DNA of 64,000 nt from Antarctobacter heliothermus (GCF_900188425.1 NZ_FZON01000018.1:18704-82703); one strand, 5' to 3'; shown: positions 1 to 9,049, counted from the stretch's first letter. A program made the numbers and translations. Notes: generated by a model from the sequence alone, not told the origin.

Positions 1-593
1 GCAATGTCGACGCCGATCTTCCACGACATCTCGGCCGGGGTGCAGCCCAGCTTGACGCAGGCATTGGCCAGTCGCGCTCCGTCCAGATGCACCGGCAGCC
101 CAAATTCCCGTGCCACATCGCACAGCGCCGCCACCTCATCCACCGTGTAGACATTGCCGCCCTCGGTCACATTGGTGATCGATACCGGACCGCGCTGCGG
201 CCCGTGGACACCCCGGTTGCCCTCTCCCGCGATCGCCGCGCGCAGGGCGTCCGGCGTCATCACGTCGCCGTCGGGCACGAGCGTCAGTTTGGCCCCGCCG
301 GTGTAGAACTCGGGCGCGTTACACTCATCCTCATGGATATGCGCATGTTCCGAGCAAAAGATCGTCCCGAACGGCGGGCACAGCGTCGCCAGAGCCAACG
401 AGTTTGCCGCCGTCCCGGTGGCTACCAGATAGACCGCCGCTTTGGGGGCCTCGAACAGGGTGCGCACCCGATCGGCCACCTCAGCCGTCACCTCGTCGCC
501 GCCATAACTCGCCGCGTAGCCTGTGTTCACGCGGGTCAAGGCGTCCAGAACCTGCGCCGGGACCGGCCCGGCATTGTCGGATGCAAAGTTCAT
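1..593 (-). CDS. ltaE: Low-specificity L-threonine aldolase, 3' part outside window
   Basis: PLP enzyme of fold type I that cleaves L-threonine or L-allo-threonine to glycine and acetaldehyde in the cytoplasm. About 197 N-terminal residues are visible. They begin MNFASDNAGP and include the SEHAHIHEDE segment (from residue 81), the NVTEGG stretch near 141, and HLDGAR at 169-174, where Asp171 should contact the PLP ring nitrogen. The PLP lysine lies just beyond the cut. The ATG overlaps the stop of the upstream YcgN-family gene as ATGA, so the two are probably co-transcribed with ribF. The 3' end is missing only because the window starts here. Confidence 0.9.
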   Translation of the reverse strand, partial: MNFASDNAGPVPAQVLDALTRVNTGYAASYGGDEVTAEVADRVRTLFEAPKAAVYLVATGTAANSLALATLCPPFGTIFCSEHAHIHEDECNAPEFYTGGAKLTLVPDGDVMTPDALRAAIAGEGNRGVHGPQRGPVSITNVTEGGNVYTVDEVAALCDVAREFGLPVHLDGARLANACVKLGCTPAEMSWKIGVDI

Positions 594-1060
594 CTCGGCT
601 CCTCGATGATGTGGTCTTCCCAGTCGTCTTCGTCGATCTCGAATTCGGGCACCGTCATGCCCTGCACCGACACACCCGCGCCGTGCACCGACTCTGGCGT
701 GCCGGAAATCAACGGGTGCCAGTCATACAGCGGCTCGCCGTTCCACAGCAGCTTGTAGGCGCAGGTTTCCGGCATCCAGTAGACGTGCTTGTGGATGTTC
801 GACGGCGACATGACGATACATTCCGGCACGAACTGGTGGCGGATTTCATACTGCGCGCAGCGGCAGGTGGCATCGTCGAACAGACGGCAGGCCACGCGGG
901 TCAGATCGACCTCGCCAGTCTCTTCGTCTTCCAGCTTGTTCAGGCAGCACTTGCCACAGCCGTCGCACAGCGCCTCCCATTCGCGCGGGTCCATGTCGCG
1001 CAGGCGTTTGCGCTCCCAGAAACGCGGGGTCAGCCCGCTGCGGTCGATGGGATCGCTCAT
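590..1060 (-). CDS. YcgN/UPF0260 family cysteine-cluster protein
   Basis: Protein of 156 residues with an N-terminal cysteine cluster (CDGCGKCC) followed by further Cys residues (ACRLF, CRCAQY, PECIVM, PETCAY). This is the pattern of the YcgN/UPF0260 (CxxCxxCC) family, thought to bind a metal or Fe-S centre; the function is unknown. The chosen start (MSDPIDRSGL) is the ATG that overlaps the ribF stop as ATGA, and the gene overlaps ltaE the same way at its other end. A longer reading from 1093 adds only an unconserved extension inside ribF. Confidence 0.88.
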   Translation of the reverse strand: MSDPIDRSGLTPRFWERKRLRDMDPREWEALCDGCGKCCLNKLEDEETGEVDLTRVACRLFDDATCRCAQYEIRHQFVPECIVMSPSNIHKHVYWMPETCAYKLLWNGEPLYDWHPLISGTPESVHGAGVSVQGMTVPEFEIDEDDWEDHIIEEPR

Positions 1061-1989
1061 AGCGCGGCCAGTATCTGGCGGGCGCGCAGGCAATCCGCGT
1101 CCATCTGGGTGATCAGCGCGTCCAGCCCGTCGAATTTCAGCTCTGGCCGCAGGTAGTCCACCAGACCCACCGACAGCGTCGCTCCGTACAGGTCGCCGGT
1201 GAAGTCGAACAGGAACGTCTCGATATTGGGCACCTCACCGTTGAACATCGGGCGGGTGCCGATGCTGGCCGCGCCGTGATAGCTGCCCTTGTGCGGCCCG
1301 TCGCGCACATCGACCAGCACGGCATAAACACCGAAATGCGGCGGGTGCAGCCCGTCGATGGACATGTTCGCCGTCGGATAGCCCAGCACGCGACCGCGTT
1401 GTTCGCCGCCGATCACTTCGCCCTCGATCCGGTGCCAATGGCCCAACAGAGCGGCGGCATCGCGCGGGCGCCCCTCGCTCAACGCCTCGCGGATCGCGGT
1501 CGATGAGACCTGCACACCGCCGGTTTCCAGCAAATCCGCGACGGTGACCCCGAACCCCATTTCTTTGCCATAGCGCTGCAAGTCCGTGACATTGCCCGCG
1601 CGCCCTTTGCCAAAGCAGAAATCCGCGCCGACCACCACATTGACCAGCCCGAACCCCTTGCAGATCACCCGCTCGGCAAAGTCGCGCGGTGTCAGCGACG
1701 CAAGCGCGGTGTTGAAATTCAACTGGTACAGTCGCTCGACCCCCAGTTTGTCCAACCGGGCGGCGCGCGCCTCGGCGCTCATCAGGCGAAACGGCGGGGC
1801 GTCGGGGGCGAATACTTCGCGCGGATGCGGCTCGAACGTCATCACACCCAACGGCGCATTGGGGACCGCCCGCCGCGCCAGGTCGATCACTGCCTGATGG
1901 CCCAGATGAACGCCATCGAAATTGCCGATGGCGGCGCTGGCGCCTCGGTCTTCGGCCCGTGTGTACTGATAATCTCGTATGATCCGCAT
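1057..1989 (-). CDS. ribF: Bifunctional riboflavin kinase / FAD synthetase
   Basis: RibF phosphorylates riboflavin to FMN and adenylylates FMN to FAD in the cytoplasm. The 310-residue length is typical. The N-terminal nucleotidyltransferase domain shows AIGNFDGVHLGHQ (HxGH-type) and TFEPHP; the STAIR segment ends it. The C-terminal kinase domain shows GYPTANM and NIETFLFDF. The start chosen is MRIIRDYQYTR; the longer frame to 2031 adds a low-complexity extension. It is first of three overlapping genes on this strand. Confidence 0.95.
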   Translation of the reverse strand: MRIIRDYQYTRAEDRGASAAIGNFDGVHLGHQAVIDLARRAVPNAPLGVMTFEPHPREVFAPDAPPFRLMSAEARAARLDKLGVERLYQLNFNTALASLTPRDFAERVICKGFGLVNVVVGADFCFGKGRAGNVTDLQRYGKEMGFGVTVADLLETGGVQVSSTAIREALSEGRPRDAAALLGHWHRIEGEVIGGEQRGRVLGYPTANMSIDGLHPPHFGVYAVLVDVRDGPHKGSYHGAASIGTRPMFNGEVPNIETFLFDFTGDLYGATLSVGLVDYLRPELKFDGLDALITQMDADCLRARQILAAL

Positions 1990-2037
1990 GGGGCTTCCGT
2001 TACCGGCCCACGGGGCTGCGCGCAAGCGCAAGCCGGG

Positions 2038-3504
2038 TCAGGACATCGACTCCAGCGCCGCCGCGATCCGCCCTATGCCCGCACCGATCCGCTCTGACGG
2101 GATAGAGCTGTAGCCCAACCGATAGAACTGTCGTGGCGGGACAGTACCGGCAAAAAATGCCTTGCCCGGCTCGATCATCACGCTGTCCGCGCGCAATCGC
2201 TCTGCCAGAACGGCTGTATCGATGCCATCCGGGGCCCGCATCCACAGGCTGGACCCGCCATGGGCGCCGCGCCCGGCCACCCGCAATCCGTGCTGTGCCA
2301 CCGCCTCTTCCATCACCTGCCGCCGCGCTGCCAGCGCCTTGCCGATGCGCCTGATCAGTGCGTCGTAGTGACCAAGGCTCAGGAAATGCGCCGTCGTGCG
2401 CTGGATATGGCCCGGAGGATGGCGCAGCACGCTGGCGCGCAGGGCGCGCGCCTCACGGATAAAGGGGGCGGCGCCCACCAGATAGCCCAGCCGCAGGCCC
2501 GGAAACAGCGACTTGGAAAAGCTGCCGACATAGATCACCCGCCCGTCTTCATCGAGGCTTTTCAGCGCAGGACTGGGCGGCGTCAGATAGGACATCTCAA
2601 ATTCGTAATCATCCTCGACAATCAGCGCGCCCAACTCCGCCGCGCGTGCCAACAGGGCCTTGCGCCGCGCCAGCGGCAGCGTGGCCGAGGTCGGGCACTG
2701 GTGACTGGGCGTGGTGAAAATGACCCGCGTGCCTTCGGGCACCTGTTCTGGCGGCAACCCGCATTCATCCACCGGCACGCTGCGCAGCGGGCTGCCTGCT
2801 TGCCGCAGGATCTGGCGCAGGGCCGGATAGCACGGGTCTTCAACCGCCACTGGCCGTCCAGCCGCCAGCACCTGGGCCGCGATCCACAGGGCATTCTGCG
2901 CCCCCATCGTGATCAGGATCTCATCGGGTCGCGCAAGAATGCCACGCCGGGGCAGGGTGTGGCGCGCGATAAAACTTACCAGTTCCGGATCGTCCGCATC
3001 GAATTGGTCCTGCGTCAAGGCATCGAAGTTCCGCGCGCCCATCGCCTGCAACGCGCAAAGACGCCAGTTGGCATGGTCAAACAACGTCGGATCGGCCTGA
3101 CCGTAGATGAAAGGATAGCGGTAGCGGGTCCAGTCGGCGGGCTTGCCCATGCCCAATGGCTGCCCGTCGTCAAACCGTTGCGCCAAGGCGGAGGTCCAGT
3201 CAACGCGGTCGGCCCGTTCCGGCGGTGTGTCGAAAACCGGCGGCTCGGGCGCGTTGTCGCTGACGAAATAGCCCGACCGCCCGCGCGCGATCAGAAAGTC
3301 GTTGGCCAGCAGTTCGGTATAGGCCAGCGTCACGGTGATCCGGCTGACCTTCAGGTGCTGGGCCAGCTTGCGCGTCGAGGGCAGCTTTTCGCCCTTCCGA
3401 AACCGACCGGCAAGAATGCCTTCGGCCACCATTTGCTGAATACGCGCCTGCAATGTGCCTTGCGCACTGGGGGAAAGATGAAATGTCTCGACAGGGATGG
3501 CCAT
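2038..3504 (-). CDS. MocR/PdxR-type transcriptional regulator (GntR HTH + aminotransferase-like domain)
   Basis: Protein of 488 residues. An N-terminal GntR-type winged helix (about residues 10-80, GEKLPSTRKLAQHLKVSRIT) is joined by a linker to a fold-type I aminotransferase-like domain. That domain keeps the PLP lysine motif (GSFSKSLFPGLRLGY, near residue 315) and the VEDDYEFE aspartate. MocR regulators use PLP and an amino-compound ligand to control nearby catabolic or PLP genes. The N-terminus resembles the TauR/EnuR branch (taurine or ectoine), but no such genes are adjacent, so the ligand is unknown. Start at 3504 (MAIPVETFHL). Confidence 0.88.
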   Translation of the reverse strand: MAIPVETFHLSPSAQGTLQARIQQMVAEGILAGRFRKGEKLPSTRKLAQHLKVSRITVTLAYTELLANDFLIARGRSGYFVSDNAPEPPVFDTPPERADRVDWTSALAQRFDDGQPLGMGKPADWTRYRYPFIYGQADPTLFDHANWRLCALQAMGARNFDALTQDQFDADDPELVSFIARHTLPRRGILARPDEILITMGAQNALWIAAQVLAAGRPVAVEDPCYPALRQILRQAGSPLRSVPVDECGLPPEQVPEGTRVIFTTPSHQCPTSATLPLARRKALLARAAELGALIVEDDYEFEMSYLTPPSPALKSLDEDGRVIYVGSFSKSLFPGLRLGYLVGAAPFIREARALRASVLRHPPGHIQRTTAHFLSLGHYDALIRRIGKALAARRQVMEEAVAQHGLRVAGRGAHGGSSLWMRAPDGIDTAVLAERLRADSVMIEPGKAFFAGTVPPRQFYRLGYSSIPSERIGAGIGRIAAALESMS

Positions 3505-3567
3505 TTCACAAAGCTAGACTGGACCGAACATAGGCGCAATCTGGACCGATTCCCACGCGGACGGGCT

Positions 3568-3620
3568 GGCTTCTTCTTTGTCCAAATACCCCTGGGGGTC
3601 AGGGGGCAAAGCCCCCTTTC
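3568..3620 (-). repeat. Intergenic hairpin + TATTT/GAAGAAGCC element, copy 1
   Basis: Read on the minus strand, a 7-bp GC hairpin (AGGGGGC, TTT loop, GCCCCCT) lies just after the yggS stop. It is followed by CCCCCAGGGGTATTTGGAC and then AAAGAAGAAGCC. The same hairpin-plus-core arrangement recurs at 9050-9112 and 34515-34563. Here the hairpin could also act as the yggS terminator, but the conserved downstream core is not needed for that. Confidence 0.7.
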
Positions 3621-3623
3621 TGT

Positions 3624-4283
3624 TCACTCGGTTTGCGGGACGCGTTCCCCAAAAATCGCCGATCCGACGCGGATATGCGTCGCGCCAAAGGCGATGGCCT
3701 GCTCGAAATCGCTGCTCATGCCCATCGACAATCCGTCCAGTCCGTTGCGATCTGCGATCTTTTTCAAGAGCGCGAAATGCAGGCTTGGGGTTTCCTCGAC
3801 CGGCGGAATGCACATAAGTCCGCGCAGGGGCAGGTCCAATGCACGGCATTTGGCAATGAACGGATCGGCCTCGTCCGGCAGAATGCCCGCTTTTTGCGGC
3901 TCCTCCCCGGTGTTCACCTGAATGAACAGATCGGGGCAGCGCCCCTCTTCCTGCGCCAGGCGGGCGATGGTCTGCGCCAGCTTGGGCCGGTCCACCGAAT
4001 GGATTGCCTCAAACAGGTCGAATGCCTGCCGCGCCTTGTTGGTCTGCAGGGGACCAATCAAATGCACCGACACGTCCGCAAAACGCTCACGGAAATCGGG
4101 CCATTTGCCTGCCGCTTCCTGCACGCGGTTTTCACCGAACAGCCGGTGCCCCGCGTTCAGAACGGCCTCGACCCGGTCCAGCGGTTGAACCTTGCTGACT
4201 GCAATCAGGTGTACATCATCGGTCGGCCTGTTCGCCTCGGCGCAGGCTTTTGCGATGCGCGCATGAACGTCACTCAGTCCCAT
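3624..4283 (-). CDS. yggS: YggS-family pyridoxal phosphate homeostasis protein
   Basis: PLP-binding carrier protein of the YggS/PROSC family (219 residues). It has an alanine-racemase-like TIM barrel and no known catalytic turnover, and it buffers cellular PLP and affects amino-acid pools. The PLP lysine is in LIAVSKVQP near residue 31, followed by LFGENRVQEA and HLIGPLQTNKA. It overlaps the upstream TPR-sulfotransferase gene by 10 bases, suggesting co-translation. A GC hairpin follows the stop. Confidence 0.93.
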   Translation of the reverse strand: MGLSDVHARIAKACAEANRPTDDVHLIAVSKVQPLDRVEAVLNAGHRLFGENRVQEAAGKWPDFRERFADVSVHLIGPLQTNKARQAFDLFEAIHSVDRPKLAQTIARLAQEEGRCPDLFIQVNTGEEPQKAGILPDEADPFIAKCRALDLPLRGLMCIPPVEETPSLHFALLKKIADRNGLDGLSMGMSSDFEQAIAFGATHIRVGSAIFGERVPQTE

Positions 4284-5734
4284 GGATCGTCTCCCCAGGC
4301 TTCGATAAAGGGGGCCAGTTCAGTTTCGAACTTCCGCCACGCCTCGCGTCGTCCGGCGTGGATTGGTTGGCGCACCTGTGTCAGGCTCAGTGTTTTCACA
4401 TTTTTCCTTGAGGTGTGGAAATTGAGGCAGGCGTCTTCCCAGTCCAGCCCCGCTGCGGCCACCAATGCGCGCGCCTGCGGTTCGGGATCGCCGACCAATT
4501 CGTCATAGCGCACTTCGTGGATGCGGCCGGGCAGGCGGGTCTTCCAATGCGCGACAGACCGGCGGAACATCTTGATGGCATGGGCGATGTCGGCCAGATC
4601 GTTGGCGTAGCGATGCGTTCCCAACTTGAAGTGGTTCTTGTAGATCGACAGCGCGGTGTCGCGCGGGTCGCGGTGAACCACGACGATCCGCGCGCCGGGC
4701 AAGCCGCGCGACACAAGGCCAAAGATCATATGCGTCTGGATTGACTTGTCGGTGACAACCCCGGAGGTCTGTCCGGTGTCGCGGCGCACCAATCGGGTAT
4801 AGGCCTCGGCCCAGCGGGCCAGTTTCATCGGCGACAGCTTGGCCAGCGGGGCCATCTGATGGGCCGGACCGAATTGCAAGACCGCCTGTTTCAATGCATG
4901 GCCCAGCTCGCCGCCCGGATGGGCCTGGCTGTGGCTGGCGATGATCTGTTCAACAAGCGTTGTGCCAGAGCGTGGCATCCCGGTGACAAAAACTGCGCGC
5001 GGAGCCTGTTCTTGCCCGACAGGGGAGTAATCGTCGGTCTCCTGCGCGTCCAGAAACGCCCGCCATTCCGAGTCGCGTTCGGCGGCGTCGAATGGCGCAA
5101 TCTTGCGCTGCAACTGATTGGCGGGTTCGAGATAGCCAAAGATCTTGTCCTGCGCGCCGATCTCTTCCATCGCCTTGGCCAGGCCATAGCCCAGGTGCAT
5201 CCGCGACATTTCAGTGATGGAACTGTCTTTCCAGAGCGCCTGCATCTGGCCGATCAGCGCCTCGTCCTTTTTCATCTTCCGACCGGCGGTCAGCACGCGG
5301 TAGGTTTCGCCCTCTTTGGGGGCACGTTTGATCAGAAAGCGGAGGATCTCTTCGGCTTCGGCAAATTCGCCTATGTGCTGAAGGTAGACGGCCTTTTCCG
5401 CACGAGGCTGGAACTGGTTTGGTTCCAACATGATCAACCGGTCATGGCATTCCAACGCGCGCGCAGAATTGCCAAGCCGGGCATTGGCCTCGATCGCGGA
5501 CTTGAGCACCAGTTTTTCGTTGGGTTTTTTTTCCAGCGCGCGGTCCAGTTCCCGGATTTGCGCGGCGGTGTCTCCACGGGCCTCGGCGACGCGGGCGAGG
5601 TGGAAATGAATCTCCGCAGCGCCCTTGGTGGGCAAAAGAAGCCCTTTCAGGGTGCTTTCGGCGGGACCGAGTTGCCCTTTCTCGATTTGGGCAAGCGCAC
5701 GGGCGAATTGCGCCTTGATCTGTTGGGGCGTCAT
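4274..5734 (-). CDS. Tetratricopeptide-repeat sulfotransferase family protein
   Basis: Protein of 486 residues. The first ~190 residues are TPR-like helices (AESTLKGLL, IHFHLARVAEARGD, ALECHDRLIMLEPNQ). From ~245 there is a sulfotransferase domain with the 5'-phosphosulfate loop motif TGMPRSGTTLVEQIIASHS and a 3'-phosphate region (VVHRDPRDTALSIYKNHF). It would transfer sulfate from PAPS to an unknown acceptor. This two-part architecture is common in alphaproteobacteria. The gene overlaps yggS; no biosynthetic cluster adjoins it, so the substrate cannot be guessed. Confidence 0.85.
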   Translation of the reverse strand: MTPQQIKAQFARALAQIEKGQLGPAESTLKGLLLPTKGAAEIHFHLARVAEARGDTAAQIRELDRALEKKPNEKLVLKSAIEANARLGNSARALECHDRLIMLEPNQFQPRAEKAVYLQHIGEFAEAEEILRFLIKRAPKEGETYRVLTAGRKMKKDEALIGQMQALWKDSSITEMSRMHLGYGLAKAMEEIGAQDKIFGYLEPANQLQRKIAPFDAAERDSEWRAFLDAQETDDYSPVGQEQAPRAVFVTGMPRSGTTLVEQIIASHSQAHPGGELGHALKQAVLQFGPAHQMAPLAKLSPMKLARWAEAYTRLVRRDTGQTSGVVTDKSIQTHMIFGLVSRGLPGARIVVVHRDPRDTALSIYKNHFKLGTHRYANDLADIAHAIKMFRRSVAHWKTRLPGRIHEVRYDELVGDPEPQARALVAAAGLDWEDACLNFHTSRKNVKTLSLTQVRQPIHAGRREAWRKFETELAPFIEAWGDDPWD

Positions 5735-5767
5735 GAAAGCTCTCTTTTCCGCTGTGCGCCCGTTGTT

Positions 5768-5801
5768 CCAAAAGAAAAGAGCGGACGCAAGCGCCCGCTC
5801 T
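5768..5801 (-). terminator. Rho-independent terminator of the porin gene
   Basis: On the minus strand an AGAGCGGGCGC / GTCCGCTCT stem with a short loop is followed by TTTTCTTTT. It lies 27 bases past the porin stop. Confidence 0.85.
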
Positions 5802-5827
5802 TCCCTGAACCAGTTGGTTTGGCGTCC

Positions 5828-6790
5828 TTAGAAGGACATTGCCAGACCAAACGAGTAGCTGTCGTTGTCGCCAGCAACCGCACCGAAGCGACCGCCGCCG
5901 AGACCGAAGCTTGCCAGCGGGATGTCCGCATCGCTCGAGCCGTAGCCGAACTGAACTTCCAGACCGCCACCCAGATCGTAGTTGGCTGCGATACCGAAAC
6001 CGCTGTTCGAGAAGCCGGGGCCGGAGAACTCACCGTAGTTGGCCGACAGGGTCAGGGCGTTCATGGAGTAACCCACGCCGAGGCCCCAATGGTCAACGGT
6101 TGTGCCCGCGACGTCGGTTTCCGAGTAGTTCACAATGGCCTGGAGGCCGTTGTCGAACGTGGTGTCAACGGAGATACCAACGACTTCGATGTCAATGCCT
6201 GCGCCGAGGTCGACGGACTGATAACCAAGGCCAACGCCGAGGTCGAGGCCAGCAAGCTCACCCGAGTATTTGAAGCCGATGCCCCAAACCGGGTCAAAGG
6301 TGTCGGTGTCGTCGATTTCAGCCGAGATCGCGAACGAGAACGCGTCGAAGGAGTAATCGAAACGAGCGATCTGACCGTCGAAGGTGCCGTCGAGGCCGCT
6401 GTTGAAGTTGAAGCCGGCGTGAGTGGTGTGGTCGTCAGCGATGGAACCGCCGATGCCAACTTCTTTCATGGCCCAGTCGAACGCACCGTCGGTGTCGCCC
6501 ATGGTCAGCGTTGCGCCGCCGTAAGCGATGAAGACTGCGAAGTCATCTTCGATGGTGGTTGCGATACCGCCGGCTGCTTCTTCCAGCTGGATCTTCGAGC
6601 CGAAGGTCAGGCCGTTGTCAGCTTCGCCCGAGAGGGTGAAGGTGACGGATGTGTCGGTGTGGAAGCCAGCAGTTAAGAGGTGGTCGCCATCGACGATACC
6701 CATTTCGGCGCTGCCGGAGACTTTAACTTCTGCCGCGGCGAAGCCGGCGGTTGCAACCAGGGCGGTGGTCGCCAAAAGGATCTTTTTCAT
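5828..6790 (-). CDS. Outer-membrane porin
   Basis: General diffusion porin of 320 residues, Rhodobacter type. It has a signal peptide (MKKILLATTALVATAGFAAA, cleavage before EVKVSG), a Gly/Asp/Ser-rich beta-strand body, and a C-terminal phenylalanine (FGLAMSF) required for BAM recognition. The start at 6790 is preferred over the in-frame ATG at 6802: GAGGGAA lies at SD distance, and the 6802 start would put four residues before the signal peptide. It has its own terminator, so it is probably monocistronic. Confidence 0.92.
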   Translation of the reverse strand: MKKILLATTALVATAGFAAAEVKVSGSAEMGIVDGDHLLTAGFHTDTSVTFTLSGEADNGLTFGSKIQLEEAAGGIATTIEDDFAVFIAYGGATLTMGDTDGAFDWAMKEVGIGGSIADDHTTHAGFNFNSGLDGTFDGQIARFDYSFDAFSFAISAEIDDTDTFDPVWGIGFKYSGELAGLDLGVGLGYQSVDLGAGIDIEVVGISVDTTFDNGLQAIVNYSETDVAGTTVDHWGLGVGYSMNALTLSANYGEFSGPGFSNSGFGIAANYDLGGGLEVQFGYGSSDADIPLASFGLGGGRFGAVAGDNDSYSFGLAMSF

Positions 6791-7080
6791 TGTTTCCCTC
6801 ATGTGTTCAAAGGCACGTACCAGACCGATGCTCCGGCCTTGATGAGCTTTCTATGCGCTTTGGCAGGTGGCCAATGCAAGCCATCGGGAATTGGTGTTCG
6901 CAACAAGGACGCCAGTGATGCGATATTGCCACAAGGGTTTTCTGCCCCTTCTATCTTTATACGCTATAGCAGCGTCTTGCGGCGTTTTTTGGGCGAAAAC
7001 CCGCCGATGATCCGCGCTTGCCGCAGGTGTCGCGCGCTTGTATGGAGGGCATCGATGTTTTCGATACAAGAGGGCCTGTC

Positions 7081-7593
7081 ATGACCATGTCGCGAATCCT
7101 TGTTGGCACCTCTTTGGTGGCGATCATGCTTGTGACCTCGGGTTGCGGCACATTCGGTGGGAACGGCAAACCGCGCCAACCCGTCGAAACCCGCTCTGCC
7201 GATGAGATCTTTAAGGAACTGGACGCCGAGAAGGGCGATACGGGGCCGGAAAGCACGATATGGGACATCTTCAAGAAGCGTGAGGATCCCGGTCGGGTCG
7301 GTGCGGTGAACCGCTATCTGTGGAATTCCGCGCTGGATGTGCTGGATTTCCTTCCGGTGGAAACGATCGACCCGTTCTCAGGTGTGATCACCACGGGATA
7401 CGGCACACCTCCGGGCGGCGGTCGGGCTTACCGTGCAACGATTCTGATCAGCGATCCAGCTTTGGACGCGCGGTCGCTGAACCTTGCGCTAAATACCCGG
7501 GCCGGCCCCGTCGATCCGGCGACGGTGCGCGCGATCGAGGATGCGATCCTGACCCGCGCCCGTCAGTTGCGCAAGGAAGACAGCAGGTTCTGA
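7081..7593 (+). CDS. DUF3576 domain lipoprotein
   Basis: Protein of 170 residues with a lipoprotein signal: hydrophobic ILVGTSLVAIMLV and lipobox TSGC with Cys near residue 22. The mature part carries the DUF3576-type body (WNSALDVLDFLPVETIDPFSGVITTGY and a C-terminal REL-like helix). The function is unknown and membrane location is inferred. Starts MTMSRIL at 7081 or MSRIL at 7087 both fit; GAGGG lies upstream of the first. A terminator hairpin follows. Confidence 0.85.
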   Translation: MTMSRILVGTSLVAIMLVTSGCGTFGGNGKPRQPVETRSADEIFKELDAEKGDTGPESTIWDIFKKREDPGRVGAVNRYLWNSALDVLDFLPVETIDPFSGVITTGYGTPPGGGRAYRATILISDPALDARSLNLALNTRAGPVDPATVRAIEDAILTRARQLRKEDSRF

Positions 7594-7630
7594 ACCTGCC
7601 GTCCAAAGGGGCGCCGAGGCCATATGCAAT

Positions 7631-7661
7631 AACCGCTTCCGACACCGGGAGCGGTTTTTTT
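7631..7661 (+). terminator. Terminator after DUF3576 lipoprotein gene
   Basis: The AACCGCT / AGCGGTT stem with weaker inner pairing is followed by a run of seven T. It lies between the convergent lipoprotein and glycosyltransferase genes. Confidence 0.8.
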
Positions 7662-7678
7662 GTGGCCGGCAGGCAGGC

Positions 7679-8938
7679 TCAGTCGCGCGGTGGCCGGGCG
7701 GGCGACGCGCCCAACTGTTCGACCCAGGTCAAATGCTGCGGCAGGCAGATGCTTTGCAGGTCATACCTGTCGCGCACCATTGCGCGCGCATTGGTGCCCA
7801 ACCGCGCCCGGGTTTCGGGATCATCCAGCAAGGCGCAGATCCGGTCGATCAGCGCAGTCCGGTCGAAGAAATCGACCATCCAGCCGGTCTCATCCTCTGT
7901 CATGACCTCACGCACCGGCGCTGTATCACTGGCGACAATCGCGGCCTCGGTGCTCATGGCCTCCAGCAGCGACCATGACAGCACAAACGGGTAAGTCAGA
8001 TAGACGTGCACCCGGCTGACCTGCATCATGGCCAGAAACCTGTCGTAGGGGACCCGGCCCAGAAAATGCACACGATTCCAGTGCGGCGTGGGAATCTGGC
8101 CGCGCACCTCGTCGATGAAGATCTGCTTCCACGTTTGGCCCTTGGGCGGTTTCGACCCGTACGATGTGCTGTCTCCCCCTAACAAGACCACATGGGCCTT
8201 GGGACGTCGCCGCAGCAGATCGGGGAGGGCGCGCATGAAGACATGATACCCCCGGTAAGGTTCCAGATTGCGGTTGATAAAGGTGATGACCTCATCGTCA
8301 CGGGTCAGGGTCAGCCTGTCGTCGATTTGCAAGCGCGCGTTTGGATCGGGGCGCACCAGGTCGGTGTCGATCCCGTCATGCGCCACGGTCAGCCTGTCCT
8401 GCCAACGGTCGGGAAAGGTCGACGCCTGAAACCGCGTCGGTGAGATGCCGGCGTCCATGACCTCTTCGTGCATCCGGTTGTTGAGGTTCTTCATCCTGAT
8501 CCTCAGCTTATCCCCGGCGGGATTCCTGGTCGGGAATTCGGGATCAAAGTTGATAAAGGTGTCGGTGGTCAGGTGATACAGTTCACAGTACAGGCCCAGG
8601 CGGGCGGTCGGCCAGACATCCTTGAGGAACATGCTCTCGCCCCAGCCGTGGTGGGCGCAGATCACATCCGGCTCAAACCCCTGTTCTTTCAGCGCGACGG
8701 CGCCGCGAAAACAAGAGGTGGCGCGCAGGATCTTGGTTTCGAAATCCGCCAGCCAGGGGTGGACGCCCTTGGTCGAAGCGCCCTTGACCTCATAGGGCAC
8801 GATCCGCACGCCTTGCCAGGTCTGCGGTTCCTTGACCTTGCAGGTGAGTGCGACAACCTGATGGCCCCGCGCGGCCAGTGCGGGGGCCAGATGTTTGTAC
8901 TGCCCAGGGAAATTCTGGTGAATCAGGAGAATGTTCAT
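7679..8938 (-). CDS. Family 4 glycosyltransferase (GT-B fold)
   Basis: Cytoplasmic glycosyltransferase of 419 residues. The N-terminal Rossmann half begins MNILLIHQNFPGQYKHLAPALAARGH. The C-terminal donor-binding half has NRNLEPYRGYHVFMRALPDLL, LTYPFVLSWSLLEAMS and IVASDTAPVREV, the GT4 nucleotide-sugar region with its acidic position replaced in this subtype. The start at 8938 has AAGGGA upstream; the frame extends to 9229 without homologous sequence. It probably builds a surface polysaccharide, but no polysaccharide cluster is adjacent. Confidence 0.85.
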   Translation of the reverse strand: MNILLIHQNFPGQYKHLAPALAARGHQVVALTCKVKEPQTWQGVRIVPYEVKGASTKGVHPWLADFETKILRATSCFRGAVALKEQGFEPDVICAHHGWGESMFLKDVWPTARLGLYCELYHLTTDTFINFDPEFPTRNPAGDKLRIRMKNLNNRMHEEVMDAGISPTRFQASTFPDRWQDRLTVAHDGIDTDLVRPDPNARLQIDDRLTLTRDDEVITFINRNLEPYRGYHVFMRALPDLLRRRPKAHVVLLGGDSTSYGSKPPKGQTWKQIFIDEVRGQIPTPHWNRVHFLGRVPYDRFLAMMQVSRVHVYLTYPFVLSWSLLEAMSTEAAIVASDTAPVREVMTEDETGWMVDFFDRTALIDRICALLDDPETRARLGTNARAMVRDRYDLQSICLPQHLTWVEQLGASPARPPRD

Positions 8939-9049
8939 CTGCGCGTCCCTTGGGCTGTCCCGCCCTTTTTTGGTGTGCCTCGCACGGCAGTATAAACGGC
9001 GCGGGACAAAAGGGAATCGCTTGCGCGCATGTCGCAGTCGCAAGAAGGG

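Noticed and set aside
2260..3921. Long open frame (553 codons) on the plus strand
   Set aside because: It is antisense to the MocR and yggS genes, has no recognisable domain and reflects high GC. The same holds for long antisense frames at 4859-6676, 10002-11834, 12624-13775, 22440-24347, 26993-28225, 28581-30245, 46463-47323 and 48155-49513.
7584..7600. GCAGGTTC/GAACCTGC palindrome over the DUF3576 stop codon
   Set aside because: Short and within coding sequence; the stronger terminator lies 30 bases later.
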